From: CAZRUM01 sp964603435
GTDB taxonomy: Bacteria > Patescibacteriota > Patescibacteriia > Magasanikbacterales > UBA922
DNA: 5,062 nucleotides
Direction: 5' to 3'
Assembly (NCBI GenBank): GCA_964603435.1
Contig: CAZRUM010000045.1
Span: forward strand, 1 to 5,062
Part shown: piece by piece, positions 5,003-5,062 of the stretch
Numbering within the stretch: the stretch's first letter is position 1
Layout of the letters: each line of letters begins with the position of its first letter
Notes under the pieces: generated by a model
What the model was told of the DNA's origin: nothing
Seen by the model: the letters and a program-made list of their open reading frames with translations, nothing else
Database searches by the model: none
Made by a program: the position numbers and the translations under genes

Positions 5003-5030
5003 ATTATATCACACATCTACCTGGGGTAAA
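5003..5030 (-). promoter_or_regulatory. Extended -10 promoter for the minus-strand operon
   Basis: Read on the minus strand, a perfect TATAAT (5008-5003) is preceded by TGA (5011-5009), forming an extended -10 element. A partial -35 TTTACC (5030-5025, four of six matches) lies at a 16-base spacing. Transcription would start near 4996 and leave a leader of roughly 28 AT-rich bases before the 647-residue protein. It follows directly after the terminator of the preceding gene, as expected for an independent operon. Confidence 0.75.
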
Positions 5031-5035
5031 AGACT

Positions 5036-5059
5036 AAAAAACCCGCCTTTTTGACGGGT
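5036..5059 (-). terminator. Minus-strand intrinsic terminator of a gene beyond the right edge
   Basis: On the minus strand, ACCCGTC (5059-5053) pairs with GGCGGGT (5047-5041) in a 7-bp stem with one T-G pair and an AAAAA loop, followed by five T residues (5040-5036). It should end a minus-strand transcript entering from beyond 5062, only about six bases before the -35 of the next promoter. Confidence 0.8.
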
Positions 5060-5062
5060 AAT

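Noticed and set aside
4846..5037. 63-codon plus-strand open frame at the right edge
   Set aside because: It overlaps the basic N-terminal region of the minus-strand gene, its promoter and the neighbouring terminator; its hydrophobic Phe/Leu content is the complement of lysine codons.
1..5062. CRISPR array, insertion sequence, integrase or toxin-antitoxin pair
   Set aside because: No regularly spaced repeats, transposase or recombinase motifs, or small paired genes were seen on either strand.

Overview
The window looks like chromosomal DNA from an AT-rich, small-genome bacterium, most likely Candidate Phyla Radiation (Patescibacteria, Parcubacteria-like). This is inferred, not proven. The reasons are the order rpmF-nusB-rnc with no fatty-acid genes (plsX/fabH) between them, compact spacing, almost no Shine-Dalgarno sequences, and a large single-pass surface protein of the lysine-rich-tail plus repeated beta-sandwich kind.

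Left part, plus strand (1-1921): an information-processing cluster. The end of ribosomal protein L32 (rpmF) is followed after one base by nusB. A 173-base structured gap comes next, then rnc (RNase III). tRNA-Lys(CTT) lies 23 bases after rnc. An almost perfect long inverted repeat then fills the whole space up to a broken tRNA 5' half. An intact tRNA-Arg(TCG) follows, with its own intrinsic terminator. L32, NusB, RNase III and tRNAs all serve rRNA/tRNA synthesis and ribosome assembly, so the grouping makes functional sense.

Middle (1922-2253): gene-free. It holds a GC-rich structured patch whose end looks like a tRNA 3' end, a minus-strand terminator, a plus-strand terminator, a perfect 28-bp palindrome and an AT-rich inverted repeat. 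It separates the plus-strand cluster from the convergent minus-strand operon.

Right part, minus strand (2254-5062): a two-gene operon read right to left. A predicted extended -10 promoter at about 5003-5030 drives a 647-residue membrane-anchored protein with about four extracytoplasmic beta-sandwich repeats, then after two bases a DUF389 multi-pass membrane protein. A terminator at the right edge ends the preceding minus-strand gene outside the window.

I found no clear new defence or mobile system. The points most worth checking are (i) RNase III with lysine where the third catalytic acidic residue is expected, (ii) two tRNA fragments flanking an intact tRNA-Arg, (iii) the structured rnc leader with a two-codon mini-ORF, and (iv) the palindromic repeats in the tRNA and convergent regions.
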